64,000 nucleotides of DNA from NCBI RefSeq assembly GCF_905475345.1, contig NC_066602.1:186001-250000 (forward strand). Direction: 5' to 3'. Of the stretch, positions 34,851 to 47,760 are shown one piece after another. Under the pieces are notes generated by a model that worked only from the letters and a program-made list of their open reading frames with translations, made no database searches and was not told the DNA's origin. How positions within the stretch are numbered: position 1 is the stretch's first letter; each line of letters starts with the position of its first letter. The position numbers were made by a program, and so were the translations under genes. This stretch comes from Vespula vulgaris (lineage: Eukaryota > Arthropoda > Insecta > Hymenoptera > Vespidae).

Positions 34851-36000
34851 GACGATGAGAAGGTTCATCTTTTTTGAAAGTAACAACGTTAATAGGGGAA
34901 TACTTTTAAGCTATATGGGAAATGGAAAGTCCATATTCACGTCATCGTTATTCCATCGATTTAAATTAAGTAATCGTTGGATATAATTAGGAAAGGAGAA
35001 ATGCTGAATTCTATCTTTCAAATTGTCTGTCGTAATATTCACGACATGTAGTTGAAAAATATTCGTAATATTTAATTAGCATTTTTCATAAATATTGAAA
35101 TTTGGACGAAGTAATTTGGTGGGTAGCGCGAATTACCTGTTGTTAATACTTACTCCCGTACTTACTTAGCCAAGTACCTTCGTTTTAAACCCAGCGTTAT
35201 TATCTCTCTCTGCGTGTGCTCTGGTGCGCGCCTATCTGCGCCAGTTCGAGGGGTCGGGATTGAGTGCCCGGTCTTGTGTGCGTGTATGCTACAACTCCTG
35301 TCTTTTCTTGATAATAAAGAAAATATGTTTTCATTTGTTTTCCTATCATCATGTCAAGCAGATAATTGGAGATTAGCTCTATAGTTCAATTGTCTATTTA
35401 GATTCATTGGTTGGTAACACTGTTACTTATTTTGCAGAGCATTGGACTATTTTTTTAGGAACCAATTGATTTGTAACATATTATATGAAATATTCGATAA
35501 CTGGAGGTATAATGGGATTATTGTTTTGCATTCTCCAATAGGGAGTAAATTTCTAGGAAAATGTAACCGTTCATAGAGAAGAATCAAATCAGTCGTGTTA
35601 GATGGATCTGCAAAAGAATTAACCAGGTAATTAAATGATACTGCTAAATAGATAATTCAGTTATACCGCTAATCTTATTATCGAATTCTCTGCCTGGTTT
35701 GATGAGAGGAAAAACTAATGAAAAGATACCTTTCTTGTTTTGAAAATAAGAGAGGAGATGTACGTCAAGCAGACACGCTCACTTGAACTCGCTCACGTAA
35801 ATGCGCACGTTCACGAGGAGAGGTAATAAGTCGTTTAATATGATGGTGCTGGACGATAGGTTGGAGAAAAGGCGTACGTGCAGATCGTTAAGTCCCGATC
35901 AATACCCGGTATTAGAGGAATTTGTAGACATGGGGGATCATATGTTTTTGCAAAAGAATCATAATTTTGTTCATTATAATTTTCTACGATGTCTATGATA
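34851..36000. repeat. Foldback centre, type II, unit I
   Basis: K(+) near 35,332 and K(-) near 35,698, with mirrored CAATTGTCTATTTAGATTCA and AATAGATAATTCAGTTATAC boxes between them (centre near 35.5 kb). The GCACGTTCACGAGGAGAGGT box near 35,803 begins the decay of the right arm. About 96% similar to 49,230-50,340. Confidence 0.65.
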
Positions 36001-36875
36001 AATGTTGAATCAATTCTCTTTCCACATTATCATCCCTCGCATTATGTATGAGATCTCTCCGTTTTTTTGTTGAATGTCATCACTATCACTCTTATCGTTT
36101 TCTTGCCCGAATAATATTAATTTTTTCTAACGTATCTGTATAAATATCTATCTGGAATTCCTCTTCGGTATTACTTATGACACCAAACTCACTATTGTTT
36201 GGATATTTTGCCATTCTCCTAATGAAAAAAAAGTAAGTAATTGTAGTCTCAAATTGTATGTTACGAAATCGAGAAACGATATATACCAAAAGAATATTAC
36301 GTTTCTGATTTTCTGGCTTATTAGTCTTGGGAACTATCTATTTCACTAAAAGTTTCAATACGAAGCGAGTTCAGCTTCGAAAATATCTCCTCAGTTTTAT
36401 GATTACTTGTTTACTCCATCAAATATCACTGCATCGTACGAGGCGTACTCGTGTACCATTGCGGACAAGTCCTTGTCACTTTATTTAAGCGGTTTAGAGA
36501 AGCCCTCAGACCGTTATGAACATACTTCTTTTCTGTAAGACTGAGTGATATTCTTTTTATATGACTTGGTATTTTGACCATTCCTTGACTAACTAAGTGA
36601 ATGGTTCTCTCGGAGGGGAAATACGGGAAAGAGAAGAAGGTAATATTAGGAAAGCATAAATGTGACGAAAGATTTTCTCCGAGTACATGTTTTTATTATC
36701 GTGCAATAACGAAAATGAATTCTTCGATAACTTGATCAATATGTATTTTTTTGCAAGGAAGGAAAGTAATATATGGAGAAAATGTTTTCCAGGAATATGG
36801 AAGTAGATATAACTTCCGACGAAAACATTTTTTTACAAAAGAAGATTTTACAATAAGAATTATATTGTGGCAGAA
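36001..36875 (+). repeat. L module, plus, unit I
   Basis: Full L copy; unit II keeps only its first 600 bases. Minus frame 36,092-36,289 with EEFQIDIYTDTLEKIN residues is a relative of 24,396-24,647. Confidence 0.6.
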
Positions 36876-37301
36876 TAAGCTCGATTTGATTCTTGAATTT
36901 ATTGTATCCTTTGAAAGGGAGTAAAATTTGTTTATTCAGTCGTCATTAAGCAAATCCTAAAGAGATCCAGAAAGGATAGGCTTAGAGTAGTATATCAGCA
37001 ATTAATCAATTACGATAATGAATTCTATGTCATCTATATCGTCTTAAACAACATACACTCGATAAGATAAAACATACTCGAATTTTTTGTTTCTCTCAAT
37101 TTATTGTTTTGTTGATTGCTTTTATGCAATCCTTTATGACGGAATTGTTAATAGAGGGTCGTAAAACCATTTTCGATAGACCTTCGTTACAATTCTATAT
37201 GATAACCTCAGAAAAATGTGCGTAATTAATTGTTCCTCTGCCTGATGTGTTCATGAACGCAATCTTGATTGTTCTTTTCACGCGGCAGACGGGTTCTATA
37301 C

Positions 37302-37344
<43 letters not shown>

Positions 37345-38330
37345 AATACATACATTCATATCTATATATATGTATATATACATATATATCTTACTGTATA
37401 CTAAAATCTAATACATTTGTATACCTGTTTATTCACACATTTGTCTACATGTTGCTAAAGTATTTATATCTATCTGAACATCTCTAAGCATATACATGAA
37501 AGTAAAATTAAAGAGAAACTTGAAAAATAAGTTGAAATAATAAAAGAGATGTCATTAAGATTGAAGCAATGAGATATCTATGGGGAAAGTGAATCAACTG
37601 ATACGGATTCCATACTTTCATATATCTGCGCAAGAGAGATAAATGTGAACACGACGGTTGATAAATGTTTACTTTTCCTTTAATTTAAAAAAAAATGTTA
37701 TTTAACTTATTATTTACGAGAAAGTCAAAAAATCCATTTGTAAATAATTCTATGGAAATAATATTTAAAAAAAAAAACGTAAATAAGTAAGTGAAAAAAA
37801 ATTGAAATTAAAAGAAATAATATTAAAGAAAAGAGCAACCAAATATGTATTCGGGGAGTGTTGAAGATAAAAAAATATTTAAGAAATGGGACGCTTTTAT
37901 ATAATATTAACTAATAAGATTTTCACCTGAGTTACGAATTGAATTTGGTCCGATACTCTGCCCTTACTTTTTCCCGAACTAATTGATTACAGAAAGAGTT
38001 TATGACAAACTAAGTCAAAGTAAGCACAAAATGGTGTACTAGAATTGCTTTAAAACTTATCATGGATATCGTAGAAAATTATAGAATAGGATTTTGATTT
38101 CTTTTCGAGAAATTTGTCCCTCGATGTATATAAATTCATATAAATCAAATACCACTGTATAATATGATGTAATATATACTACGTTCGCGCGACGAAATGT
38201 CGCCGTGTATATAAGGAAAAATCATTTAATAAATGGAAATATCACTTTAGCACTTTATATCATTTCTACCTTTTTTATTCCTTGATAGTAAATCATCATT
38301 ATTCTTTACCGGATTTCAATTCATTCAAAA
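36876..38330. other. Spacer present in unit I and absent from unit II
   Basis: Bases 36,885-37,070 resemble the type I spacer at 28,570-28,760. A (TA)n microsatellite lies at 37,298-37,388. Bases 37,990-38,215 are an L(-)/U fragment with a CGCGCGACGAAATGTCGCCG box near 38,184. Opposed frames at 37,195-37,383 and 37,269-37,487 come from the microsatellite. Unit II jumps from the equivalent of 36,580 to 38,331. Confidence 0.55.
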
Positions 38331-39110
38331 CATTTGCGGTAGTTGAAGACAACTGCATAGCAGAGTGTGACACATAACCGTCGCCTTTTATTTCACTTTA
38401 TGCAAACTTTTATATTTCCTCCGTCGATTCGATCTTGCGAAACAATTACTAGGTGACAAGGAACAATTATCACAATTATCCACGAAAAGTATACTCGTTT
38501 ATATAGAAGTATGTAAAATCAGTCGTGGTACACCGTTCTGCACGAGACTTGAACGGGTAATTAAGTGCTATAACTAAATAGATAATTGAATTACACTGCT
38601 AATCGTGTTATCGATTTGTCTGCGTGGTTTGATAAGAGGAAAACTAATGAAAAAATACCTGTTTTGTTTTCAAAATAAAGCAGAGGAACGCAGACACGGC
38701 CACTCATTCACGCCCACATGAACTGGCGCACGTAATCCCGCTAGTATATGGATTAATAATAATAAATCGTTTAATATGACGGTGCTTGACTATATGTATG
38801 AGAGAAGGTATTACCTACATGCAGGTCGTTAAATACCGATCAATACCCGTTAACAAGAGAAATCTCTGTACCTAGCAAATTATTTCGTTTAAATTCCTAT
38901 ATCATCGAAAAACGTATATTAAATATTATGAATATTTTTGAAGACCGTGTGATTATTTTGGCAAACAGTTTGGAACAACATGGAACTCAACATTTCTTCT
39001 GTTTTTAATTATAGTGAATGATTATTTAAATTGAGCGAACAATAATGACAGAGTGATCTAAACGTGGATTTCATATTTCATGTATAGTTTAAATCTATTC
39101 TGATTTTAAA
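38331..39110 (-). repeat. Minus arm flank before E2(-), unit I
   Basis: Begins at ACATTTGCGGTAGTTGAAGA, the point where unit II rejoins. K(-) near 38,625, the AACTGGCGCACGTAATCCCG box near 38,719, then ATTTTTGAAGACCGTGTGAT near 38,932. Repeated at 50,949-51,727 at about 96%. Confidence 0.6.
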
Positions 39111-39640
39111 GTATTTCGGATATATTTTTAGTATTTGATACTATTATATCATATACAAACGGTGAATGTTTTAATCGTCGCAGCAGCTTTAATTCTTTTC
39201 CAATATAAACCTCCCTCCGTTCCATTTCGATTCTCCTTTGAACAAGGTCCCGCTTGCAACATCGGACGGCCCTTCGACAAATCTTTCTGAACACAATCGA
39301 TTGCATCCTCTAGCTAAAACCCACTTCGATCCTTTGAGAACGGGATTTTCCGTCTCTTCATATTACCATTCGAATGAAACATTCGAAAACAGCGCCATAT
39401 TAATCTCGTGATTGCTCGTTGTCACTGCCACTATAAATTTTTTCGTCTTCTTTCTGCTTTATTTCAGTCACATAATGAACAGGATATGGATCTTTACGGA
39501 TAAATTAAAGACAAGAACGACTTTTCGAAACGGAACATTTGGCCTTTAAATCTAACACGTTGCTTTACAGTCTCTCCGGGAAGCATTAAAAAGTTCGGGA
39601 GAAGTTGATAATCTTAGATAGTACGATATTGAGTGATTAG
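39111..39640 (-). repeat. E2 module, minus, unit I
   Basis: Reverse E signature near 39,306-39,325 (CCTCTAGCTAAAACCCACTT). The 66-codon minus frame at 39,106-39,306 recurs at 51,729-51,917 with the same sequence over 62 codons. It shares ICRR and REVY residues with the plus-copy frames at 1.4, 23.0 and 49.1 kb, since those are the same module. Confidence 0.6.
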
Positions 39641-40500
39641 AAAAAGAAATAAGTAAGTAAACGGGTTGAAGGCTCAAATTGTATATTTCGACATCACGAA
39701 ACAGTATACACCAAAATAATATAACACTTTTGATTTTATCACTTATTATTTCTGGGATTTTTCTGAAAATATAATATCAGTAAACAAAGGAATATGCCGA
39801 AGGATTTTCTCGGCATATGACAGAAGATTTTACAATAAGCATTACTTACAATAAGCATAACTTACGAAAGAAGAAACAAGACAAATTTCGTTTATGAAAT
39901 TATGATTAATTTCATAGCAATTACTTTCGATAATTACAATAATCATAACTATTGTAATTATTTTTACAAAAAATTTTCTTAAAATAATTAATTATATTAT
40001 AATAAAAGAATATGCAGTTATATAGCTATAATTATATACCCAATACATAATTATTTATATAATTTAAATTAAAAAAAATAGTGTTTTACTTGTTTATTTG
40101 AATTAAGAATGGGACGAATTATGGTCAATTTCATTAGAAGGTTACAAGATTTGAAATAATTTTTCACGTACATAGAGGACATGAGTATATAACTACATAA
40201 CTACAGGAGAGGGGAAATTTGTCATCCCCTAGCTAGGAAGCATGGTTATATAAGGGGACGACATGATATTAATTTCGCCAGGGAACGTCATTCCTTCGGT
40301 GGTTTTCGAACCAGTAATACGCAAGTGAGTGCCACACGGGAAATAGTCGCAAGTGGATATATCTCATAAGTCCGAAAGAATACCTTTATAAGCAATTAAA
40401 ACGGGAGAAACAGTTTCATCGTTCTCACTCGACATCTTTTAACTAACAGGTATTTAGTAATAGTGTTCTTTCTTCGCGTTCGTTTTCTTCGTTCTCGAAT
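39641..40500 (+). repeat. L fragment, AT-rich stretch and Z(+)
   Basis: Bases 39,640-39,860 resemble part of L (TCAAATTGTATATTTCGACA near 39,675). Bases 39,890-40,130 are AT-rich with many short self-complementary pieces. Z lies at 40,200-40,440 and contains AACGTCATTCCTTCGGTGGT near 40,285 and the splice-like CGCAAGTGAGTGCC near 40,320. Repeated at 52,260-53,150. Confidence 0.5.
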
Positions 40501-41200
40501 TCCTTCTTGAATCCCTCTTCCGCTTTCACAATCCAATGCGCTATATTATAAAAGATAAAATTCATGTAGAAAATTGTATAAGATATGTGACAAATTACTT
40601 ATATCTGATCTTTTCATACCTCGTTTATTAAAATCCAATATTCAAATTGATGGTTGCTATAGTAATCCGTTAGCAATGGCGTCACGGTGTTTCCATACAC
40701 CGGACAATTCGATGCTTTTCTCGCCAATTTGGGTTTATATCACATGAATGATTTGAAATTGATTCATTTTCAAATAGAAATACTTTGTCGACTTCATAAA
40801 ATCTATGTGAAAATTTAATAAATTATTGTAAAATATACTTATGATAGAGATTAAATATTTCAAATTACATTTCAGAATAAAAAATTTATACCTTGTCTCT
40901 AAAACATCTTACCTTTCGGTAAACAGAGCATTTGTACTATCGATGTAGAACTCATGTTCGGAAGAGCAGGAAGTACCCATGTAAATATGTTGAATTTCGG
41001 ATTACGGATATTTCATTACCGCGTTGACCGTAGCTGAATTTCGTTTATATTCTATGGAATTAAATTTAAATGTAAGTCAATAGGACTACTTTGCAATACT
41101 TCGAGGCTATTGGAACAGCTTTCACCCTAGTTTCGTCTATTATACCTCTGAAATAATTTGAAATTCCTAGATAAGTTAAGCCTCATGATAGGCATTGAAC
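40501..41200 (-). pseudogene. Y module, minus, with both intron-like gaps
   Basis: Read on minus: one frame gives ISNYFRGIIDETRVKAVPIA near 41,160-41,100. The first gap is 40,912 to 40,803 (110 nt, GTAAGATG...CACATAG), then an ATTTTATGAAGTCGACAAAG exon-like part. The second gap is 40,598 to 40,541 (58 nt, GTAATTTG...ATATAG). Both gaps keep GT and AG ends. Frames carry stops. Confidence 0.45.
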
Positions 41201-41690
41201 TGCTCATCCAATTGTGTAGGTAACAAAGATTAACCTAATTACGCGCCTTTAAGAAATATAAAATACCTTCACCGAAAAGCAACAAATAATAATAATGTTG
41301 GTATTGATCACGACAATCAGTTTCATTTCGATAAAATATAATTGAAATTTTATAATAAATCACATATTAATGACCACTGATAAATTTACCTTATATTGAT
41401 AACATAAACAAAAGACTAGTGAGAACGAAGAAATTGTTTCCACCGCCTGAACCGCTCGTAAAACTACACTTTGGAACGTATGACACATAAGCCACGCGAA
41501 TATTTATTGTACGGCACTGGCTCACATATTATCAGTTCGGCCACCACCGAAGGAATGACGTAAAGCTTTATCGCCCTGCTCTGATAGACGGTATTCATCC
41601 CCCGCTCTTCGCTATGGTTCGTTAGCATAGCGTCAAAGAGCACGCCCTCTGCAAAGGGTTGTTACGCTTCAAATCGATTAATCAATATTT
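41201..41690. repeat. Inter-module stretch with Z(-) island
   Basis: ACCACCGAAGGAATGACGTA near 41,542 is the reverse complement of the box at 40,285, so Y(-) here is bracketed by an inverted pair about 1.25 kb apart. The same holds at 53.0 and 54.23 kb. A GCTATGGTTCGTTAGCATAG box at 41,611-41,630 is locally self-complementary. Confidence 0.5.
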
Positions 41691-42790
41691 CCTGTTATAT
41701 GTTCGAAAGAAGAGAAAAGGTCATAAACTGTGAGGAAATGAATTTCTCTATTGATCTCTATTAACTGGGATGTATCGTTATCTTTCCTCTTTTATGCTCT
41801 TCTTTCGTTCCCTTTTCGCCTTACGTTTACTAATTTAATAAGAAATTAGAAATTAATTAAAGAATTTTGAAAACAGGTACATATTTTTCTTCCAGTTCTT
41901 GTCGTTAAAAATATTCATCAATGAGAATTAAATTAAATTTGCGTTATATCATATTCTTCTGTTTTACGTATTTCATTCCAATGTGCTTTACGCCAGTCAA
42001 TTAAAATATGCAATTCCGCGGCCGAGTTTCGGCATTTCACGTCTGAAACAACCGAAAAGTATATAAATGGGGAGGAAATGAATATCCCGATAAATCCCTT
42101 TTAATTCGACATATTGTTATGATTTCTTTTTAACTATCATATGAAAGAATCCACATTGCATGACCGAATATTGTGACGATTGCTTCTGCTCCATTTTATT
42201 GATCTTTCACTACCATACATTGAAGAAATGAAATTAATCCTTTTATTAGTATTCTCTCATGATAAAAATATCTTGTGAGTCGTCATTATACATATTTTTG
42301 ATTCCTATCTGACAAAATCGGCCAAATATTTTGTTTATGTAAACAATATTTTCATCGATCATAATAAAAATAAGATCGTGGGTAAATTGATCAGTATGAG
42401 AGGTATCTGTGTTTTCATTATGAGCCTTAAAGGTAGTACCTTCCTAGGAACAAATACATTTGTAAGAAAATAGTTTCGAAGAAGCCTTCGTCGAGCATTT
42501 CGAAACAGATTCTTCATCTGTCATGGAATATCAAGCATTTAGCTTGCTAAGTTGTCGCGTGTTATCATCGAAAGCGTTGTGCATTCACATTTACAGGGTT
42601 TTGTTACATTTCTTCGATAGTAACTTCACGCTTTATATTATAGCTCGCATTTAGAGAAAGGAAGAAAAGAAAACACATGTCCATATATCTTATGCGCTAA
42701 CCCTCAATTACATAGTATCGATCGGCGGAATTCTACCATCTAAAGTTATCAACGATTTCCAAAACATTTTTAATGCTTTTTAGCGATACT
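41691..42790 (+). repeat. F and X modules, plus, unit I
   Basis: F pieces near 41,695-41,770 and 41,940-42,130; X from 42,150 to 42,790. About 96% similar to 54,380-55,468 and about 85% to 6,200-7,003. Confidence 0.7.
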
Positions 42791-43066
42791 AGGAATCAAC
42801 GTTCTGGGTTTGAGAGGAAAGCGTTTCCTTTTCAAACATCGTCCTCGTCTTTTCGTGATGCATAGTATTGTGTTCCATCCCGTCTTCATTACGTGATCGA
42901 GATTAACCAGTATGAGGAGGAGGAAGAAGATGAAACGTTTATATTGGCGGCGACGACGAACCTTGCGAGATTAATATCGGCGCTGTTTTACAAAGCTTTA
43001 TTCGAATGGTGGTACGAGGAGACGGAATATATTTTATTGAAAGGGTCCAAAGATAAGCGGCTTTAG
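42791..43066 (+). pseudogene. Decayed 92-codon E1 frame, unit I
   Basis: Exactly 276 bases like the 7-kb copy, with no net indel despite roughly 15% divergence. The starting ATG is AGG here. TAG at codon 25 is shared, followed by TTNLARLISALFYKALFEWW and the KDKRL ending. A 64-codon minus frame at 42,939-43,133 overlaps it and recurs at 7,152-7,346 and 55,617-55,811, so either strand or neither may be the ancestral sense. Confidence 0.35.
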
Positions 43067-44466
43067 CTACGGGACATAGTCGAGTGTGGTGGGAGAGATT
43101 TATTGAAGGGCTGTTCGCCGTACCAAACCGCATCTGAATTAAAGTGGAATTGAAATGATACTCAGACAGGTTTATCTTTGAAAACGATTAAATCTGCTTG
43201 TACGATCGAAAAATTCTCCGTTTTGCGGGGTAGTAGTGTTAGCCTGGCAACACATGTAAATTTTGCGTCAAATATTCAGTGCACGTTCACCTCACCGTGT
43301 TATCGTTAAAACGTCAATTTAAATAATTAATCAACGTAATTAAAAAGAGACGAAGCGTTTGGTTCAATGTTTCTACATTGTTTGTCGGAATACTCACGAC
43401 ATTTGCTTAAAAACAATATATAATGACCGTTTTTCAGAAATATAGGTATTTGGACGAATTAATTTACTACGTAGCGCAAATACCTTTCGATTGGGTTTTA
43501 ATGAAAAAGCATGTATACATTACGTTCTTCCAAACGTTTCGTCAAGTACCTTCATGGTAATCGATTTTTTATTACCCCACTTCATGTAGCAATGCTCTTG
43601 AGTTCGCTCATGCGCGCTAGTTCATGTGGGCGGGATTACGTGTGCGGTTCTGTGGCCGTGCATGCTTATATCTCCTTTCTCATTTTGATAAGAAGAAAGG
43701 TATTTCTTCATTTGTTTCCGTCTCATTAAAAAAAGTTCGATAACAATAATAGCAGTGTATTTTAGTTACCTATTTATATGTATTATTTAATTTGCAGATC
43801 GATGTATCACGACTAATTTTCAAAGGATCGAGTACGTTTTCCTACAAATTTATTCCAGACTGGACAATTTCAAAGAAATATCCAATTATACTTCGAGGAA
43901 TCAAATATTTCGTATATTACGCTCCAAACTATTTAGTTCCTCCAGAAATATTATCTTTTTCGATCTTTTCATTTCTCATTACGTATAAGCGAGTGTAGAA
44001 ACGAGTTCGTTATATTTCTAGTAATATAATATGACAAATGTATTTAGCATTCTTCTAATATTTACTCGAATGATTAAATATTTGTATAAGTGTACATATC
44101 ATAAACATTTGCATATTGTGGCCATTCCTCAAACGTAGTATAGATCTATTATATTGTTTTCTTACTATCGTCGTTCGATCAAATGGTCGACATCGTTCAA
44201 AGTAAAAATGATAAATGTTGTAAGAAGACAGCTCTTCTTTCAGATACTCTTTTCTTTTAAATACAATTTTGGAAGTCTCCTTTTTTTGATAATGTCCACG
44301 CATAAGGTTCTGCTTGAAAAGTAGATAAAGTAAAGTCGATGCTTACAAAAGAAACTAAGCAGGAGGGAGAGATGAGGTATAGAAAAAGACCGATAAGCGG
44401 AACCGAATGGAAAAAGGAAAGATAAAACCAAAAGGAAATTTCCCCTTTGAGATCGTATTTATATAA
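43067..44466 (+). repeat. E1 downstream flank and M(-), ending at rearrangement junction
   Basis: Flank boxes as at 27.1-28.1 kb. M(-) at 44,110-44,300 with an 82-codon minus frame 44,055-44,303. At 44,455-44,466 the sequence leaves the spacer (equivalent to about 28,470) and enters the equivalent of about 31,045, so 2.58 kb of spacer, including M(+), is missing. Confidence 0.7.
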
Positions 44467-47070
44467 CAAAGGAGTCGTAGAGACAATACATTCGGAAACT
44501 ACAAATGTCATCTTACTAGAAATATAATAAAATTGTCGCCATGCTCGGTTATGCGTAATAGAAATAAACAATTCTCAAATAAAGATTGAGTAATAAAATA
44601 TCTTCCAAGCAATTGATTGGTTTGGAACATAATATACGAAATATTAGATAACTGGAGGGATTATTGGATCATTGTTTCCACTTCTTCAACAGGGAGCTAA
44701 TATCAAGGAAAATGTACTCGTTCGAACGGAATAATTAAATCAGTTTCGCGCCCATAGCTATGAAAAGATGTAGCCGAGTGATTAAATGATGTATTTAAAT
44801 AGATAATTGCGTTATACAATGTTCACATCCAATTGTCCGATTCCGTCATTGGTTTGATAAGGGAAAGACAAATGAAAAAACACCTTTCATGTTTTCAAAA
44901 TCAGACACGAGAGGTACGCTCACAGGACAGCGTCACCCATTCCCGTCCACCTGAACTGGCCCATCCAAGCGTGCCGAATCACGGATGGAGAGGAATAATA
45001 CCGAATCGATTAAAACGAACGTACTTGATACGTAGGGAAGACCGTAATACGCAGATGCATTTTGTTCAAATCCCTATCAAAACGTACTAACAAGAGAATC
45101 CTGACTACGTAGCAAATTACATCGTTCTTTTTACAATATTACACTAATGCGTAAATTAAATATTATGCATATTTCTTAAGCACGCGATGTGAATATTATG
45201 ACAAATAATTAAGAAGGTTTATTCAACATATCTTCTATTTTTAATTTAAAGGAATGATTACTTAATTTAATTTCATGGTATAACGATGTCAAGGTAAATA
45301 TGGGACAAATCGGTAAATCCTTTAATCATCCCTACAGGTTTAATAATTTTGAAATTTTAATCATTTATACCTACCTTGATTTCATTTCTATTTTCCAGCG
45401 CTCATTCTTCAATCCATGATTAAACCTTCCATTCTCATAATCGTATCTATTCTCGATGTCATTTTCTGTTTTTTGCTTATTATTTTTATTTTTCCCGATA
45501 GGTCTCGATGATCCATTTAACTTCGTTCTCACGATACACCGTGTTAGAAATTTTCCAATTTATATCGGAATTTACAAAGTCAATGTTCGGCCAAGGACAA
45601 ACATCTATACGATTAGAATTAAATTTATCTGTGGAATCATCATCGTCGAGATAAAATCTATCTTCGATTAAATCGTGAGCGAGCGTGGACAAATAATCTA
45701 CACACTCCTCTTGGACACCTTCATCTCCTGTATCTCTTTTTTCTTCCTCTTCTTCTTCTTCAACATCGATTCGCAGATCTTCCTTTCTGAAATCATTCTT
45801 AATCGCCCAAGATTTTCCTTATCGTTCCCAATTTCACCCATGGCGTTGAAATAAATATCGTTACGGTGAACATAATTTTCTAACTAATTGCTATCAAAAT
45901 AAACATAGTTCGATATCCAAGAACACTGTCAACGCTATTATTGATAAGAAATCTTCTTTTCTAGAAAGGAATATTCCCTCATTAGAGCAAAAATTCTTCT
46001 TTGATTCACGATCCGCGTGTACCTTCGGATGTCCCTTCGTTGAACTTTTCCGATCGCAATCGATTAAATCCTCTTACCGAAGCTGTTTCATTTTGGGATC
46101 CTTTGATGGGACATATTCCCTAGCCCCGTACCAGCATTTGAACGTAGCTTAGTGAAACAGTACTACATCGGTCTCGAGAAGGTTTGTGCTCATGGTCATT
46201 ATAACTTTTGTCTTCCTCTTTCTCTTCTCCTTTAATGTCGATCAGTAGACGAACACGGTATTCAACAAGCTATCACGGGAAAGTTAGAGACAAGGACGAT
46301 GTTTCAAAAGGAAATGCCTTGCTACTGATTCCAGCACGATGATTTATGGTATTTCCTAGATGCACTGGAAAAGTTTCGGAAGACGTTGATAATCTTTGAT
46401 AATACAATATCACCGATCGATAATGGGTAATTGAATGTGTGCTCTCCATGCATGAGATATATGGATATGTATTGTTTTTTCACTTTTCAAAATTCGTGCT
46501 ATAACATAAAACATCGCGTCCCTGTCGATGTATTGTAACAAAAAACTGAAAATTACAAAGGACGATTAGATACTTCTCATGCTGATTACTTCGCCGACTA
46601 TACCATTTTTATTATGAAAAAAAGAAAACGGAAGAGAATATTGTTTGCATAAATATCATTTTGGGCCGACGTTTGACAGATGGCAATTAAATATGTGTAT
46701 AATAACGTTTACAAGCTATTTTAATTAAGAGAAAACGATAAACAAATTAATTCCTTTTCATTTAATATTAACTCTTGGTAGGGCGCTATGAATTAATCGA
46801 AGCAAAAGCGTTTCGTACATTATGTAATTATACTATGTGGATTATTTCATTGGGTTGGTTATTGGAGAGGGCGGCGGTAAGTCGAGATAAAAGGAATTGG
46901 TCGACAAATCCGTTTCCCCCCATTCACAACCCTTTTGGCTCTTTCGACCGCGGAATAGGAAGTTATCGTTATGCATTGCGTAAAGGGCATTCAAATGAAT
47001 TACGCGAAATGAAAAATAAATATAACTAATTATTATCTCTGAATCCATATTCTCTGGCACTGCGTAATAG
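44467..47070 (-). repeat. Minus arm flank, E1, X, F, unit II
   Basis: Starts at GGAGTCGTAGAGACAATACA. K(-) near 44,853; a pyrimidine tract near 45,745; E1 signature (reverse) near 46,070-46,090; F(-) near 46,870-47,070. This is the only young copy that keeps the 264-base segment at 45,752-46,020. The frames at 44,833-45,090, 45,456-45,671 and 45,486-45,692 duplicate those of unit I. Confidence 0.75.
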
Positions 47071-47760
47071 AGAAAGAGAGAGGCTTGTTAACGTAAATAA
47101 ACAAAGAGAATAGAAGGTAATGTTACGAAACAAATTTTCAAGAAACATTTCTTTCTCGAAATTAATACTTATTGATAAATATTTTTAACGTTAAAAACAA
47201 GAAAAATATTAAAAGCCGATTATCAAAGTTCTTTAGTTAACTTCTAGTTGTATATAATAAACAAACAATGGCTGAAAGAAACAGAAAAGACCAGAAGCAA
47301 AAAAAGGAAAATAATTTGTCCAGTTGATAATGACCCGATCGGAAATTTACTTCCTCATGACCTATGACCTTCCGCTCTCTCTATCGTGTAATACGTGGTA
47401 TTGATTGTTCCGCCTGAATGCTATAACCCCTTCCACCGAGCCGCGCCTCGAAAATTAGCTTGGTCTTCGGACGGGACGATTTGGAGAGGAGCCCCGTCTG
47501 CGAAGGTCATCCTTTCAATAATTTTTGAAGGAGTAATAAGTAAGTAAGTAAGTGCTAAATAATCGCGTCTACACTTAATAATATTCAGTCCCAAAGGAAA
47601 CTTACAAGCAATCCAAACGGTACAATTTCTTCATTCTCACTAGTCTTTTGTTCCTTATCGATGTAATATTAATCGGTAATCGTTAGTATGTAACTTATTA
47701 TAAAATTTCAATACAATATTACGGAAATGAAACAGATTTTCGTGATCGATACCATCTTAA
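47071..47760 (+). repeat. Z module, unit II
   Basis: Island 47,435-47,550 with GAGCCGCGCCTCG near 47,439 and an (AAGT)n tract at 47,537-47,553. More diverged from units I and III than the flanking modules. Confidence 0.5.

Noticed and set aside
37195..37487. Tyr/Ile-rich frames on both strands
   Set aside because: Direct translation of the (TA)n microsatellite.
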